Assembly (NCBI RefSeq): GCF_003344865.1 | Contig: NZ_CP031165.1 | Coordinates: 3,849,910 to 3,913,909 of the forward strand | Reading direction: 5' to 3' | DNA from: Euzebya pacifica | Lineage (GTDB): Bacteria; Actinomycetota; Nitriliruptoria; Euzebyales; Euzebyaceae | Length of the DNA stretch: 64,000 nt | Part shown: in pieces, positions 49,689-58,555 of the stretch | Numbering within the stretch: position 1 is the first letter of the stretch | Layout of the letters: each line of letters starts with the position of its first letter | Notes under the pieces: model-generated | Databases searched by the model: none | The model's input: only the letters and a program-made list of their open reading frames with translations | Told to the model about the DNA's origin: nothing | Program-made: the position numbers and the translations under genes

Positions 49689-50867
49689 CTACTGGACCAG
49701 CTGGGAGGCCGGTTGGGTGATGTCGAGGTACAGGGCGGTGCCGGTGAGCACGACGAAGAACGCGATCACGGCCAGGGCGATCGGGGTGACCACCGACGGG
49801 TTCAGGCGGAACTTCGGACGCGAGCGGCCGTCCTTGCGGAGCTTCCGGACGCCCTCGACGCTTTCCTCCACGGCGAGCACGGCGACGTGGCCACCGTCGA
49901 GCGGCGGCAGGGGCAGCATGTTCAGCAGGCCGAGGACCAGGTTCAGCTGCGCCAGCACCACCAGCACCGCGAACACATCACCCTGGTTGCCCAGCTCGTT
50001 GACGATCTGGCCGGCACCGACCAGGCTCGTGGCGCTCTCGGCCGGGCGGGGTTCGTCACCTGCCACGGACCCGAAGAACGAGGTCAGCCCATCGAGGCTG
50101 AAGATGCGGGTCAACCCGTCGACCGTGGCCCGGGTCATGAACCACATCGAGTAGTCCCGGCCGGTGATCTCCACGCTGGCCGAGGGGCTGAACGCCGTCC
50201 GCGTGCCGTCCACCAGGCCGAGCGGTTCCACGGCCCCTTCCGGCGCGACGCCGAGGAATCCGGCGCCGGCCCGCTCGGGGTCGGGATGTGCGGCGTCCAG
50301 CACGGCTTCGGTGGTGATCGTCTCGCCGTCGCGAAGCACCTCCAGGGCCAGCGTCTCGCCTGCCGCCCCCTCCACGATGTCGCGGATCGGGGCGAAGCCG
50401 TCGACCGCCTGGCCGTCGACCGCCACGATCACGTCGCCGGGTTCGAGACCCGCCGCCGCGCCCGGGCTGTCCTCCACGACCATGGCCACCTCGTTGGTGG
50501 ACATCGGCAGGCCGACGAACGCCAGGCCAGCGATGAGGAGGATGAACGCCAGCACCAGGTGGGTGGCCGAACCGGCGGACAGCACGATGACGCGCTTCCA
50601 CGGCTTCTGCTGGTAGAACAGCCGGCCGTCGTCGGCGGGGTCGACCTCCTCCCACGGGGTCATCCCGGCGATCTTGACGAACCCACCGGCGGGGATGGCC
50701 TTCAGGCCGTACTCGGTCTCACCGACGTGGCGCGACCAGACCGTCGGACCGAAGCCGATGAAGTAGCGCTCGGCCTTCATGCCGAACGCCTTGGCCGTGA
50801 CGAAGTGTCCCAGCTCGTGCAGGGCGATCGAGAACACGATGGTGAAGACGAAGATCGCGACGAACAT
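49689..50867 (-). CDS. rseP: Site-2 (M50/RseP-type) intramembrane metalloprotease
   Basis: The 392-aa protein starts with a membrane helix that carries the zinc motif HELGHF (residues 17-22). It ends with the second metal motif LPPLDGGH in a late helix. A PDZ domain (about 150-230: DSPGAAAGLEPGDVIVAVDG) lies between. It cleaves membrane substrates such as anti-sigma factors or signal peptides inside the membrane (Rip1 in Mycobacterium). It follows dxr by 59 bp in the conserved dxr-rseP-ispG order, although ispG here is separated by two plus-strand genes. Confidence 0.96.
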   Translation of the reverse strand: MFVAIFVFTIVFSIALHELGHFVTAKAFGMKAERYFIGFGPTVWSRHVGETEYGLKAIPAGGFVKIAGMTPWEEVDPADDGRLFYQQKPWKRVIVLSAGSATHLVLAFILLIAGLAFVGLPMSTNEVAMVVEDSPGAAAGLEPGDVIVAVDGQAVDGFAPIRDIVEGAAGETLALEVLRDGETITTEAVLDAAHPDPERAGAGFLGVAPEGAVEPLGLVDGTRTAFSPSASVEITGRDYSMWFMTRATVDGLTRIFSLDGLTSFFGSVAGDEPRPAESATSLVGAGQIVNELGNQGDVFAVLVVLAQLNLVLGLLNMLPLPPLDGGHVAVLAVEESVEGVRKLRKDGRSRPKFRLNPSVVTPIALAVIAFFVVLTGTALYLDITQPASQLVQ

Positions 50868-50926
50868 GCGGTGTGGTCATCTCCTGGTCGTGTGGCGAGC
50901 CGGTGCGGTCGGTCGACCGGGCTCGG

Positions 50927-52105
50927 TCACCGTCGTCGGATCAGCTCCGCGGCGGTGCGGCGTGCGTCGGCCTCGGCGGCGAGCACCTGCTCGACCGATT
51001 CTGCGGTTTGCACGTCGTGGGACTCCAAGGTTGCCGCGACGACCTCGGTGATGCCGAGGAAGTCCAGTCCACGTTGCAGAAACGTCTCGACCGCCACCTC
51101 GTTCGCCGCGTTGAACGCTGCAGGGGCGGTGCCACCGGCGCGACCGGCCTGGACGGCGAGGCGGACCATCGGGAAGGTGTCGTCGTCCAGCGGTTCGAAC
51201 GTGAGGTCCTGCGCGGTCGTCCAGTCCATCGTCGTGGGCGCGAACGCCAGCCGCTCGGGCCAGGTCAGCGCCAGCTGGATGGGCAGGCGCATGTCCGGCG
51301 GCGACAGCTTGGCCACGGTGGCCCCGTCGACGAACTCCACCATGGAGTGGACGATCGACTGGGGGTGCACGACCACGTCGATGCGGTCGTAGTCGATGTC
51401 GAACAGCAGGTGGGCCTCGATGACCTCCAGCCCCTTGTTGGCCAACGTCGCGGAGTTGATCGTGATCACCGCACCCATGTCCCACGTCGGGTGGGCCAGG
51501 GCGTCGTCGACGGTGACGGTCTTGAGCTGATCGCGCGTGCGACCGCGGAACGGCCCACCGGAGGCGGTGACGACCAGGCGCGCGACCTCCTCGGCCCGTC
51601 CCCCACGCAGGCACTGCGCGATCGCGGAGTGCTCGGAGTCAACGGGCACGACCTGGTCGGGGGCCGCGGCGTCGTGGACGAGCTGGCCGCCGACGATGAG
51701 GGATTCCTTGTTGGCGAGCGCCAGCCGACTGCCGGCGCGGAGGGCTGCCATCGTCGGGGACAGCCCGATCGACCCGACCATGCCGTTGACGACCACGTCG
51801 GCCCCGCACCCGGCGACGATCGCGGCGGCGTCGGGCCCGTCGACGACCTCGACCCCCGGCAACGCCTCCCTGATCTCGCGGGCGGCGTCGCGATCAGCCA
51901 CGCCGACCAGCGACACGCCGAACCGGCGGGCCTGCTCGATCACATCGGAGGAGCGTCCGCACGCCAGCGCCACGACCTCGAACCGGTCGGGCCAGCGTTC
52001 GACGACGTCGAGGGTCTGGGTGCCGATCGACCCGGTCGCCCCGACCAGCGCGACGGTCCGCTTCCCGCTGCCGTCGGAGGGGGTCGAGGGCACGACGTGG
52101 CTCAC
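50927..52105 (-). CDS. dxr: 1-deoxy-D-xylulose 5-phosphate reductoisomerase
   Basis: The 392-aa enzyme shows the NADPH motif VALVGATGSIGTQTLDVVER, the ALANKESLI block, the metal and substrate site PVDSEHSAIAQCL, and the flexible loop HPTWDMGAVITINSATLANK. It makes MEP, the first committed isoprenoid intermediate. The start is GTG 52105, overlapping the rlmN stop (GTGA); the 583-aa open frame extends into rlmN without meaning. Together with ispG it supplies the MEP pathway. Confidence 0.97.
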   Translation of the reverse strand: MSHVVPSTPSDGSGKRTVALVGATGSIGTQTLDVVERWPDRFEVVALACGRSSDVIEQARRFGVSLVGVADRDAAREIREALPGVEVVDGPDAAAIVAGCGADVVVNGMVGSIGLSPTMAALRAGSRLALANKESLIVGGQLVHDAAAPDQVVPVDSEHSAIAQCLRGGRAEEVARLVVTASGGPFRGRTRDQLKTVTVDDALAHPTWDMGAVITINSATLANKGLEVIEAHLLFDIDYDRIDVVVHPQSIVHSMVEFVDGATVAKLSPPDMRLPIQLALTWPERLAFAPTTMDWTTAQDLTFEPLDDDTFPMVRLAVQAGRAGGTAPAAFNAANEVAVETFLQRGLDFLGITEVVAATLESHDVQTAESVEQVLAAEADARRTAAELIRRR

Positions 52106-53340
52106 GACCGGCCGGTGATCCGCTCGGCCGCCCCGACGGCGACCGGCAGGATCCTGCCGCTGGCGACCTGGTAGTTGGCGTACAGCTGCCCGCAGGCGGC
52201 GTCGATGTCGTTGCCGCGGTTGGCCCGGATCGTGGCGGAGATGCCACCGTCGACCAGCACGTCGGCGAACGCCCGCTGCTGCTCGACCGTCGGCGCCGCC
52301 CACGGCACCGCCGGCGTGGGATTCATGGGGATCAGGTTGACGTGCGCCAGCCCGCCGGGCATGTGGTGGCTGAGCAGCCGGCGCAGCTGGTGGGCCTGGG
52401 CCACGTCGCTGTTGACGTCGGCGATCATCACGTACTCGAAGGTGACGCGGCGTCCGGTGGCCTCGAGGTAGTCGCGGGCGGCCGCCAGGAGCTCCTCCAA
52501 CGGGTGCTGGCGGTTGACCGGGACCAGGTCGTTGCGCAGGGCGTCGTCGGGCGCATGCAGGCTGACCGCCAGGGTGATCGGCAGGTCGAGGGCCTGGAGC
52601 TTGCGGATGCCGGGGACCAGACCGACGGTGGAGACGGTGATCGAGCGTGCCGACAGGCCGAAGGGGCGGTGCAGCCAACGCACGCAGTCCAGCGTCACGT
52701 CAAGGTTGGCCAGCGGTTCGCCCATGCCCATGAACACGATGTTGGTGACGTGGTCGGGAACCCCGTCGGGCAGCGGCGACAGCTCGGGCCAGTCCTCGGC
52801 GCTGCCCTCGGGGTCGGCCAGCAGGCGCTGCATGACGGTGACCTGGCGAAGGGTCTCGCCCACGCCCAGCTGGCGCCGGAAGCCGATCTGCCCGGTCGCG
52901 CAGAAGGGGCAGCCCATCGCACAACCCGCCTGGGTCGAGATGCACACCGTCGCCCGGGCGGCCCGCTTCTCGGTCTTCGGGTAGAGCATGAGGACGCTCT
53001 CGATCTCCTCCTTGCGCGCCCCGTTGCCGCACTCGAGGAGGACCTTGCGGGTCAGCCCACCGTCGGCCTCGCTGACCTTGACGACCCGCGGGCGCGTCTG
53101 CATCGCCGTCGACAGCTCGTCACGCAGGGCCGCCGGGAGGTTGGTCATCTCCTGCGGGTCCTCCACGCCCTTGGTCAGCCACTCCGTCAGCTGGCCACGC
53201 CGGTACCCGGGCTGCCCGTCGAGCAGCACGTCGAGGCCGCCCTCGGTGTAGGGGTCAGGCGGTGTACCGGTGTCAGGCGGTGTACCGGTGTCGGGCGGTG
53301 TGCCGGTGTCGGCAGCGGTGGGGTCGGACATGTCGGACAT
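52102..53340 (-). CDS. rlmN: Dual-specificity 23S rRNA/tRNA adenine-C2 methyltransferase RlmN
   Basis: The 412-aa radical-SAM enzyme has the cluster motif CAMGCPFCATG, preceded by TVCISTQAG. Further conserved blocks are NIVFMGMGEPLANLDVTLDC, ITVSTVGLVPGIRKL and LAVSLHAPDDALRNDLVPVN. The methyl-carrier cysteines are the one in LLECGNGA-like context near the domain start and one near the C-terminus (DIDAACGQL). Ahead of the normal RlmN start lies a 30-residue tail with three TGTPPD repeats, coded by 18-bp DNA repeats. The start is ATG 53340, 5 bp after the cdsA stop. Confidence 0.96.
   Translation of the reverse strand: MSDMSDPTAADTGTPPDTGTPPDTGTPPDPYTEGGLDVLLDGQPGYRRGQLTEWLTKGVEDPQEMTNLPAALRDELSTAMQTRPRVVKVSEADGGLTRKVLLECGNGARKEEIESVLMLYPKTEKRAARATVCISTQAGCAMGCPFCATGQIGFRRQLGVGETLRQVTVMQRLLADPEGSAEDWPELSPLPDGVPDHVTNIVFMGMGEPLANLDVTLDCVRWLHRPFGLSARSITVSTVGLVPGIRKLQALDLPITLAVSLHAPDDALRNDLVPVNRQHPLEELLAAARDYLEATGRRVTFEYVMIADVNSDVAQAHQLRRLLSHHMPGGLAHVNLIPMNPTPAVPWAAPTVEQQRAFADVLVDGGISATIRANRGNDIDAACGQLYANYQVASGRILPVAVGAAERITGRS
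53255..53308 (-). repeat. Three tandem 18-bp repeats at the 5' end of rlmN
   Basis: Units begin at 53255, 53273 and 53291 (plus-strand form TCAGGCGGTGTACCGGTG). The third has two changes. They are in frame (6 codons) and encode the TGTPPD triplicate near the RlmN N-terminus. Confidence 0.88.
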
Positions 53341-53345
53341 CGGTA

Positions 53346-54200
53346 TCAGATCCCGAAGGCGAGGAGGACGAGGTGGGTGACGGGCAGCGCGAACAGCAGC
53401 GCGTCGATGCGGTCCATGACGCCGCCGTGGCCGGGGAAGATGCCGCCGAGGTCCTTGATACCCAGATCGCGCTTGACCAACGATTCGGCGAAGTCGCCGA
53501 GGGTCGCGGCCACGACGACGGCGGCGGCGAGGACCAGCGCGGGGACCAGGTCGACCCCCGGCACCGTGCGGGTGGTGACCAGGGCGGCCATGACCAGGGT
53601 GGTCACCATGGCGCCGGCGAACCCTTCCCAGGTCTTGCCGGGGCTGATCGCGGGCGCGATCTTGCGGCGTCCGAAGTTGCGACCGAAGGCGTAGGCACCG
53701 ATGTCGTTGGTGACCGTCAGCGCCGTGCCGGCCATGACGTACCAGTGCCCGTCGGGGCGGTTGAGCAGCAGTCCGAGGGAGCTCGCGGCCACGACCACCC
53801 AGACCAGCATCAGCGCGAGCGCCGCCATGCGCGAGACGGCATGGCCGACTTCGTGGCTGGCGAGGACCATGACGAAACCGACGACGAGCGTGGCGTACAG
53901 GACGTTGACCTGGACGTCGACGCCCCACCAGTAGGTGCCCAGCAGCATGACGGGTGTGGCGACGGCCGCCACGATCGTCGGGGGCCGGGCCTTGGTCCGC
54001 GCGAACGCCGCGTCGAGCTCGTAGAGCGCGACGATGATGTTGACCGCCACGAACACGAGGAACACGACGGGCTCGAGCACGAGGCTGCCGAGGTAGACCG
54101 CGGCAAGGCCCAGGCCCACGCCGATCGCGATGGGCAGGTTGCGACCACCCCGCGGCGTGGCAGCCGGCGGGGTACCGTCAGCGGGTTCGGATACCGCCAT
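53346..54200 (-). CDS. cdsA: Phosphatidate cytidylyltransferase
   Basis: The 284-aa polytopic protein ends with the CDP-alcohol signature SLVKRDLGIKDLGGIFPGHG then GVMDRIDALLFALPV, with the two catalytic Asp residues. About seven to eight membrane helices are predicted, and SPGKTWEGFAGAMVTTLVMA is the conserved mid-loop. It makes CDP-diacylglycerol, precursor of phosphatidylinositol, cardiolipin and phosphatidylglycerol. It lies 24 bp after frr in the usual order. Confidence 0.96.
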   Translation of the reverse strand: MAVSEPADGTPPAATPRGGRNLPIAIGVGLGLAAVYLGSLVLEPVVFLVFVAVNIIVALYELDAAFARTKARPPTIVAAVATPVMLLGTYWWGVDVQVNVLYATLVVGFVMVLASHEVGHAVSRMAALALMLVWVVVAASSLGLLLNRPDGHWYVMAGTALTVTNDIGAYAFGRNFGRRKIAPAISPGKTWEGFAGAMVTTLVMAALVTTRTVPGVDLVPALVLAAAVVVAATLGDFAESLVKRDLGIKDLGGIFPGHGGVMDRIDALLFALPVTHLVLLAFGI

Positions 54201-54224
54201 TGAGGATGAGGATGCTGAAGGCGA

Positions 54225-54806
54225 TCAGACCTCCAGCAGCTCGGCCTCCTTGACCTTCAGCAGCTCGTCGATGCGGGCGGTGGCGGTGTCGGTCCGCTTC
54301 TGCAGGTCGTCCTCGGCGCGACGCAGGTCGTCCTCGGTGATCTCGCTCTCGCCCTCGAGCCGCTCGAGCTCGGACTTGGCGGCGCGCCGCGCGTTGCGAA
54401 CGGCGATGCGGCCGTCCTCGGCACGCTCACGGGCGATCTTGACGAACTCCTTGCGGCGTTCCTCGGTCAGGTCGGGGAACACCACACGGATGACGTTGCC
54501 GTCGTTGTTGGGGTTCAGCCCGAGGCTGGACATCATGATCGCCTTCTCGATGTTGCTGAGCGCCCCGCGGTCATAGGGGGAGATCAGCAGCACGCGCGCC
54601 TCGGGCGCGGTGACGCCGGCGATCTGCTGCAGCGGCGTCATGGTGCCGTAGTACTCGACGGGCAGCTCGGTGAGCAGCTGGGGATTCGCACGACCCGTGC
54701 GGATCTTGGCGAACTCGGCCCTGGTGTGCTCGACGGCGCCGTCCATCTTCAGCTCTGCGTCGTCGAGGATGTCGTCGGTCACGTCGTAGTCCTTCGCTGG
54801 ATCCAT
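54225..54806 (-). CDS. frr: Ribosome recycling factor
   Basis: The 193-aa protein has the RRF pattern: EHTRAEFAKIRTGRANPQLL, VEYYGTMTPLQQIAGVTAPE, LGLNPNNDGNVIRVVFPDLT and EERRKEFVKIARERAEDGRI. A helix-rich C-terminal end (ATARIDELLKVKEAELLEV) closes it. The first 8 residues (MDPAKDYD) slightly exceed the usual start. It releases ribosomes after termination together with EF-G. It lies 74 bp downstream of pyrH with a hairpin between. Confidence 0.97.
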   Translation of the reverse strand: MDPAKDYDVTDDILDDAELKMDGAVEHTRAEFAKIRTGRANPQLLTELPVEYYGTMTPLQQIAGVTAPEARVLLISPYDRGALSNIEKAIMMSSLGLNPNNDGNVIRVVFPDLTEERRKEFVKIARERAEDGRIAVRNARRAAKSELERLEGESEITEDDLRRAEDDLQKRTDTATARIDELLKVKEAELLEV

Positions 54807-54855
54807 CGGCCCGGGACCGGCCGGCTGCTCGTGAGAGTCCCGCTACTGCCTTGTC

Positions 54856-54874
54856 GGGGTGACTCGGTCACCCC
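54856..54874 (-). terminator. Hairpin between pyrH and frr (attenuator-like)
   Basis: GGGGTGAC (54856-54863) and GTCACCCC (54867-54874) form a perfect 8-bp stem with a 3-base loop, 7 bp after the pyrH stop. No U run follows in the transcript, so partial termination or mRNA end protection is more likely than full termination. Confidence 0.45.
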
Positions 54875-54880
54875 ACGCTG

Positions 54881-55600
54881 TCATTCAACTATCGTCCCGA
54901 TCGGCTCGCCCGTCACGGCCCGGCGAATGTTGCCCTCCGTCCGCAGGTTGAACACGATGATCGGCAGGCCGTTGTCCATGCACAAGGAGATGGCCGTGGC
55001 GTCCATGACCTTCAGCCCGTCCTTGAGCACCTGGATGTAGTCGAGGCGGTCGTACTTGGTGGCATCCGGGTGGAGCGCCGGGTCGGCATCGTAGACGCCG
55101 TCGACCTTGGTGCCCTTCAGGATGGCCTGGGCGCCGATCTCGAGCGCACGCTGGGCCGCCGCCGTGTCGGTGGAGAAGTACGGGGCGCCGAGGCCCGAGG
55201 CGAAGATGACCAGCCGCTTCTTCTCCAGGTGGCGCACCGCGCGACGACGGATGTAGGGCTCGGCGAGCTCCTGCATGGCGACGGCGGACTGCACCCGGGT
55301 GTCGAGCCCACGCTTCTCGCAGGCGTCCTGCAGGGCGAGGGCGTTGATGACCGTGGCCAGCATGCCCATGTGGTCGGCGCTGGAACGCTCCATGCCCGAG
55401 GCCTGGGGGGACGCCCCGCGGAAGATGTTGCCGCCACCGACGACCACACCGATCTCCACGCCGAGGGAGTTGACCTCGACCAGCTGGTCGGCGACGGAGG
55501 CCACCACCTGCGGGGAGATCGACGCTGCCTCGTCGGCGAACGCCTCACCGGACAGCTTGAGGAGCACGCGGCGGTAGGGCTTGCTGGGCGAGTCGGCCAT
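54881..55600 (-). CDS. pyrH: Uridylate kinase (UMP kinase)
   Basis: The 239-aa protein has the amino-acid-kinase fold marks of bacterial UMP kinase: [54 protein letters not shown] and ATGTDAAA-like [20 protein letters not shown]. The C-terminal [20 protein letters not shown] is also typical. It phosphorylates UMP to UDP. It lies downstream of tsf, with a stem-loop between the two. Confidence 0.97.
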   Translation of the reverse strand: MADSPSKPYRRVLLKLSGEAFADEAASISPQVVASVADQLVEVNSLGVEIGVVVGGGNIFRGASPQASGMERSSADHMGMLATVINALALQDACEKRGLDTRVQSAVAMQELAEPYIRRRAVRHLEKKRLVIFASGLGAPYFSTDTAAAQRALEIGAQAILKGTKVDGVYDADPALHPDATKYDRLDYIQVLKDGLKVMDATAISLCMDNGLPIIVFNLRTEGNIRRAVTGEPIGTIVE

Positions 55601-55685
55601 CAGGGATCTTTCCGTTGGAATGGAGGCGCGTCGGAGTGGGGGCCGGCGGCGATGGTAGTGGACGGCCCGGGGGCCGGGGCGAACG

Positions 55686-55719
55686 AACGCCCCTGCGCGA
55701 CGAGTCGGGCAGGGGCGTT
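55686..55719 (-). terminator. Stem-loop after tsf
   Basis: AACGCCCCTGC (55686-55696) and GCAGGGGCGTT (55709-55719) are perfect 11-bp arms around 12 bases, starting 14 bp after the tsf stop. There is no U tract behind it, so it may act as a partial terminator that lowers expression of pyrH and later genes relative to rpsB-tsf. Confidence 0.55.
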
Positions 55720-55732
55720 GACGTTGGTGGCG

Positions 55733-56353
55733 CTAGGCGCCGATGGCGAAGCGGGCGAACCCGCCGATCTCGATCTTCTCGCCGGTACGAGCGCTGGCCT
55801 CGGTGACGAGCTGCTCGATGGTCTTGCTGGTGTCCTTGACGAAGGGCTGGTTCAGCAGGACCTGCTCCTTCAGGAGGGAGTTGACCCGACCCTCGACGAT
55901 CTTCTCGATGATGTGCTCGGGCTTGCCCTCTTCCTTCGCCTGCTGGCGAGCGAAGTTGGCTTCCTTCTCCTTGAGCGCCTCGTCGACCTGGTCCTCGCTG
56001 ACCGCAACCGGCTGCGCAGCCGCGATGTGCATGGCGATGTCCTGGGCCAGGGCCTTGAAGGACTCCTCCTTGGCCACGAAGTCGGTCTCGCAGTGCAGCT
56101 TCAGCATCACGCCGACCTTGGCCGGCATGCCGGGGGTGGGGGTGTGCAGATAGGCGTGCACGAGCCCCTCGTTGGCGGTCCGGTCACCCGCGCGCTCGTT
56201 GGCCTTGCGGCCGGTCTTCGTGCGGACGATGTCGGCGGCAGCGTCGAAGTCGCCGCCGGCCTCCACCAGTGCGTTCTTGCAGAGCATCATGCCGGCGCCG
56301 GTGGCCTCGCGAAGGGCCTTGACGTCGGCGGCGCTGATCTTGACGTCGCTCAT
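55733..56353 (-). CDS. tsf: Elongation factor Ts (short form)
   Basis: The 206-aa protein has the EF-Ts N-terminal UBA-like domain (VKALREATGAGMMLCKNALV), the TDFVAK motif in KLHCETDFVAKEESFKALAQ, and one core subdomain, then the end IEIGGFARFAIGA. At about 200 aa it is the short form seen in Thermus and some actinobacteria, not the 270-280 aa form. It recycles EF-Tu-GDP. Start ATG 56353, 43 bp after the rpsB stop. The longer open frame upstream lies in the rpsB tail. Confidence 0.96.
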   Translation of the reverse strand: MSDVKISAADVKALREATGAGMMLCKNALVEAGGDFDAAADIVRTKTGRKANERAGDRTANEGLVHAYLHTPTPGMPAKVGVMLKLHCETDFVAKEESFKALAQDIAMHIAAAQPVAVSEDQVDEALKEKEANFARQQAKEEGKPEHIIEKIVEGRVNSLLKEQVLLNQPFVKDTSKTIEQLVTEASARTGEKIEIGGFARFAIGA

Positions 56354-56396
56354 GTCTGGGTTCTCTCGATCGTGGTTGGGTGTGGCCAGGCGCGTG

Positions 56397-57386
56397 CTAC
56401 GCCTGGGCCTCTTCCTGCGGGGCGGCCGGGGCCGGCTCCTCGGTGGGCTGGGTCTCGGCCGGCTCGGCAGCAGCCTGGTCGGCGGCGGCCTGGTCGGCCT
56501 GGTCGGCCTCGGCGGAGGATGCACCGGCAGCGGCGGCGGCCGACGCGGCCTCTTCCTGCTGCAGGGCGATCTCCCACTCGGCCAGCGGCTCGGCGGCCGG
56601 CTGGGCCGGAGCGGCCGGGGCCTCGGTGGACTCCGAGGAGGGGGTGGACGCGGCGGCTGCCGCAGCCTGCTCGGCGACGACGTCGTCGGAGGTGCGAGCG
56701 GCACGACGGGCGTACCCCGTGGCGCAGGCGTCGGCGATGAGGTGGGTCAGCAGCGCGCCGGAGCGGATGGCGTCGTCGTTGCCGGGGATGACGTAGTCGA
56801 TGACGTCGGGGTCGCAGTTGGTGTCCACGACGGCGACGACGGGGATGCCCAGGCGGTTGGCCTCGGCGACGGCGATGTGCTCCTTGACGGTGTCGACGAC
56901 CCAGATGGCCGACGGCAGCTTCGTCATGGTGCGGATGCCGCCCAGGTTGCGCTGCAGCTTGTCCAGCTCACGGGTGAGCAGGAGGCCTTCCTTCTTGGTC
57001 AGCAGCTCGATGGTGCCGTCGTTGACCATGTCCTCGAGCTCGCGCAGGCGAGTCAGGCGGGTCTTGATGGTCTCGAAGTTGGTCAGCATGCCGCCGAGCC
57101 AGCGGAAGTTCACGTAGGGCATGCCCACGCGCATCGCCTGCTGCTCGACTGCTTCCTGGGCCTGCTTCTTGGTGCCGACGAAGAGCACGGTGCCGCCGCT
57201 GGCGACGGTGTTCTCCACGAACTCGTAGGCACGCTCCAGCATGCCGACGGTCTGCTGCAGGTCGAGGATGTAGATGCCGTTGCGCTCGCCCCAGATGTAA
57301 CGCTTCATCTTCGGGTTCCAGCGACGGGTCTGGTGTCCGAAGTGGACACCGGCTTCCAGGAGTTGCCGCACGGTGACGACGCCCAT
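56397..57386 (-). CDS. rpsB: 30S ribosomal protein S2 with long Ala/Glu-rich tail
   Basis: The 329-aa protein has the S2 core (1-235): [52 protein letters not shown] and [20 protein letters not shown]. The last about 85 residues are an Ala/Glu/Pro/Gln-rich extension with no folded domain. The start is ATG 57386 with AAAGGA 7-8 bases upstream; the open frame to 57824 is an artefact of the GC-rich leader. It heads the rpsB-tsf operon. Confidence 0.96.
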   Translation of the reverse strand: MGVVTVRQLLEAGVHFGHQTRRWNPKMKRYIWGERNGIYILDLQQTVGMLERAYEFVENTVASGGTVLFVGTKKQAQEAVEQQAMRVGMPYVNFRWLGGMLTNFETIKTRLTRLRELEDMVNDGTIELLTKKEGLLLTRELDKLQRNLGGIRTMTKLPSAIWVVDTVKEHIAVAEANRLGIPVVAVVDTNCDPDVIDYVIPGNDDAIRSGALLTHLIADACATGYARRAARTSDDVVAEQAAAAAASTPSSESTEAPAAPAQPAAEPLAEWEIALQQEEAASAAAAAGASSAEADQADQAAADQAAAEPAETQPTEEPAPAAPQEEAQA

Positions 57387-57644
57387 GATTTCGTTCCTTT
57401 GTGTTCGCGGTTGGACCTCGCACGCGTACCTGACGTTCGGCGCTGCCCCGGCGTGGGGGTGACGTCGATCGCCGGTCGGGCCTCCACCATGTGGTGGACC
57501 GCTGGCCCGGCCGCGCGCTGTGTGATGTGGTGGTCTGCTCGCCGGCATGGCCTGCGAGCAGCCTGAACCGTCCGATGCGTGCGCACGACGACGTGCCGGC
57601 CCGGACGGGCGCTGAATGGTACACGCGATGTGGGGCAGTGGCCA
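57387..57644 (-). promoter_or_regulatory. rpsB leader and putative promoter
   Basis: On the minus strand TACCAT (57616-57621) fits an actinobacterial -10 (TANNNT). TGGCCA (57639-57644) lies 17 bp upstream and matches four of six -35 bases. This would leave a leader of about 220 bases before the rpsB ATG. The leader is GC-rich and could fold, but I found no known r-protein leader motif in it and no gene. Confidence 0.42.
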
Positions 57645-57679
57645 TCCGGGACGATCGGTCAGGGGCCGTCGGGAGCGGG

Positions 57680-57805
57680 CGGCGACGGGCCGGCGACCGG
57701 TCGGCGACCGGCCGGCGATCGGCCGGCCGACCACGAGTTGTGCACCTTGACCAGCCGACCGGCCATGCTGCACCACTCGCCCGGACAGCTGTGCAGCATG
57801 GCCGG
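57680..57805. repeat. GGCGACCGG-type repeats and a 15-bp inverted repeat upstream of rpsB
   Basis: Positions about 57690-57729 contain three near-copies of CGGCGACCGGYC/CGGCGATCGGCC. Next to them, CCGGCCATGCTGCAC (57759-57773) and GTGCAGCATGGCCGG (57791-57805) form a perfect 15-bp inverted repeat around 17 bases. The stem has no U run on either side and the region has no gene. It may be a transcription-blocking hairpin after the M23 gene, a recombination relic or a small mobile repeat. Confidence 0.7.
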
Positions 57806-57810
57806 CCCAG

Positions 57811-57886
57811 CGGCCGACCTGCACACGACGGTTGTCAGAGGTCGACGACGGCCGACCTGCACACGACGGTTGTCAGAGGTCGACGA
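57811..57886. repeat. Exact 38-bp tandem duplication at the 3' end of the M23 gene
   Basis: The 38-bp unit starting CGGCCGACCTGCACACGACG occurs exactly twice, at 57811-57848 and 57849-57886. The second copy includes the last codons and stop of the M23-type gene (stop 57873), so the gene end and downstream flank were duplicated recently. Confidence 0.9.
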
Positions 57887-58490
57887 CCCGACCGCGGGGG
57901 ACGCGGTCGGGTGAGGTGAGGTGGGGGCGCCAGCGCTCGAGCAGTGACAGCGGGTCGATGTAGTCCCCCGCACCCGCCGACCCTGTCGACCCGCCGTCGC
58001 CGACGCGAGCCAACCGCGCACCCCAGTCCAGGTGGCCGACCCCTTCGGCCAGGTGACCCACCACCTCGCCGGCCAGCACCGTCGCACCTGCCTCCACCGA
58101 CGGGACGAGGTCGCCGTAGGTGGTCCGCAGTCCCCCACCGTGGTCGACGGTCACCCACCCCCGATCAGCGACGGGACCCGCGAACGCCACGGTGCCGGAC
58201 AGGACGGCGCGGACGGCGTCACCGGGCTCGGCTGCCAGGTCGACCCCCCGGTGGCCGGGGCCGTAGGGATGCTCGGGCGGGTCGAAGAACCGGACGACCC
58301 GACCGGGAACGGGACGGATGGCCCCCGTTCCGCTCGTCGGACCGTCCACCACGACCCCACCTGCGGGAGGTGCGGGCGTGCCTTCGAGAGGCACGGCGGC
58401 CACGGTCGTGGGGCCGCCGAACACGAGGAGGACCGCGACCACCAGCAGACACGGAACGACGACGACCCGACGAACGACCATGCCCCGCAC
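57873..58490 (-). CDS. Secreted M23 (LytM)-fold protein with degenerate catalytic site
   Basis: The 205-aa protein has a signal peptide (VVVVPCLLVVAVLLVFGG) and one M23 domain (about 60-185). The first zinc motif is intact (HRGVDLA, His and Asp). The second conserved site YGHL reads TTYGDL, and the HLHF(E) motif reads HLDWG, so the catalytic and third zinc-ligand histidines are missing. It is therefore probably an inactive LytM-type wall-binding or amidase-activating protein, like EnvC in logic. It sits between whiG and rpsB. The end lies within a 38-bp tandem duplication. Confidence 0.88.
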   Translation of the reverse strand: MRGMVVRRVVVVPCLLVVAVLLVFGGPTTVAAVPLEGTPAPPAGGVVVDGPTSGTGAIRPVPGRVVRFFDPPEHPYGPGHRGVDLAAEPGDAVRAVLSGTVAFAGPVADRGWVTVDHGGGLRTTYGDLVPSVEAGATVLAGEVVGHLAEGVGHLDWGARLARVGDGGSTGSAGAGDYIDPLSLLERWRPHLTSPDRVPRGRVVDL

Positions 58491-58555
58491 GCTAGGCAGG
58501 GATCCCCCGTTGCGACCGACGGATCCCGGCCACCTGTGGACAAGCCACGAGCGCC

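Noticed and set aside
57759-57805. Terminator of the M23 gene
   Set aside because: The 15-bp inverted repeat has a 17-base loop and no U run in either direction, so it was listed as a repeat instead.
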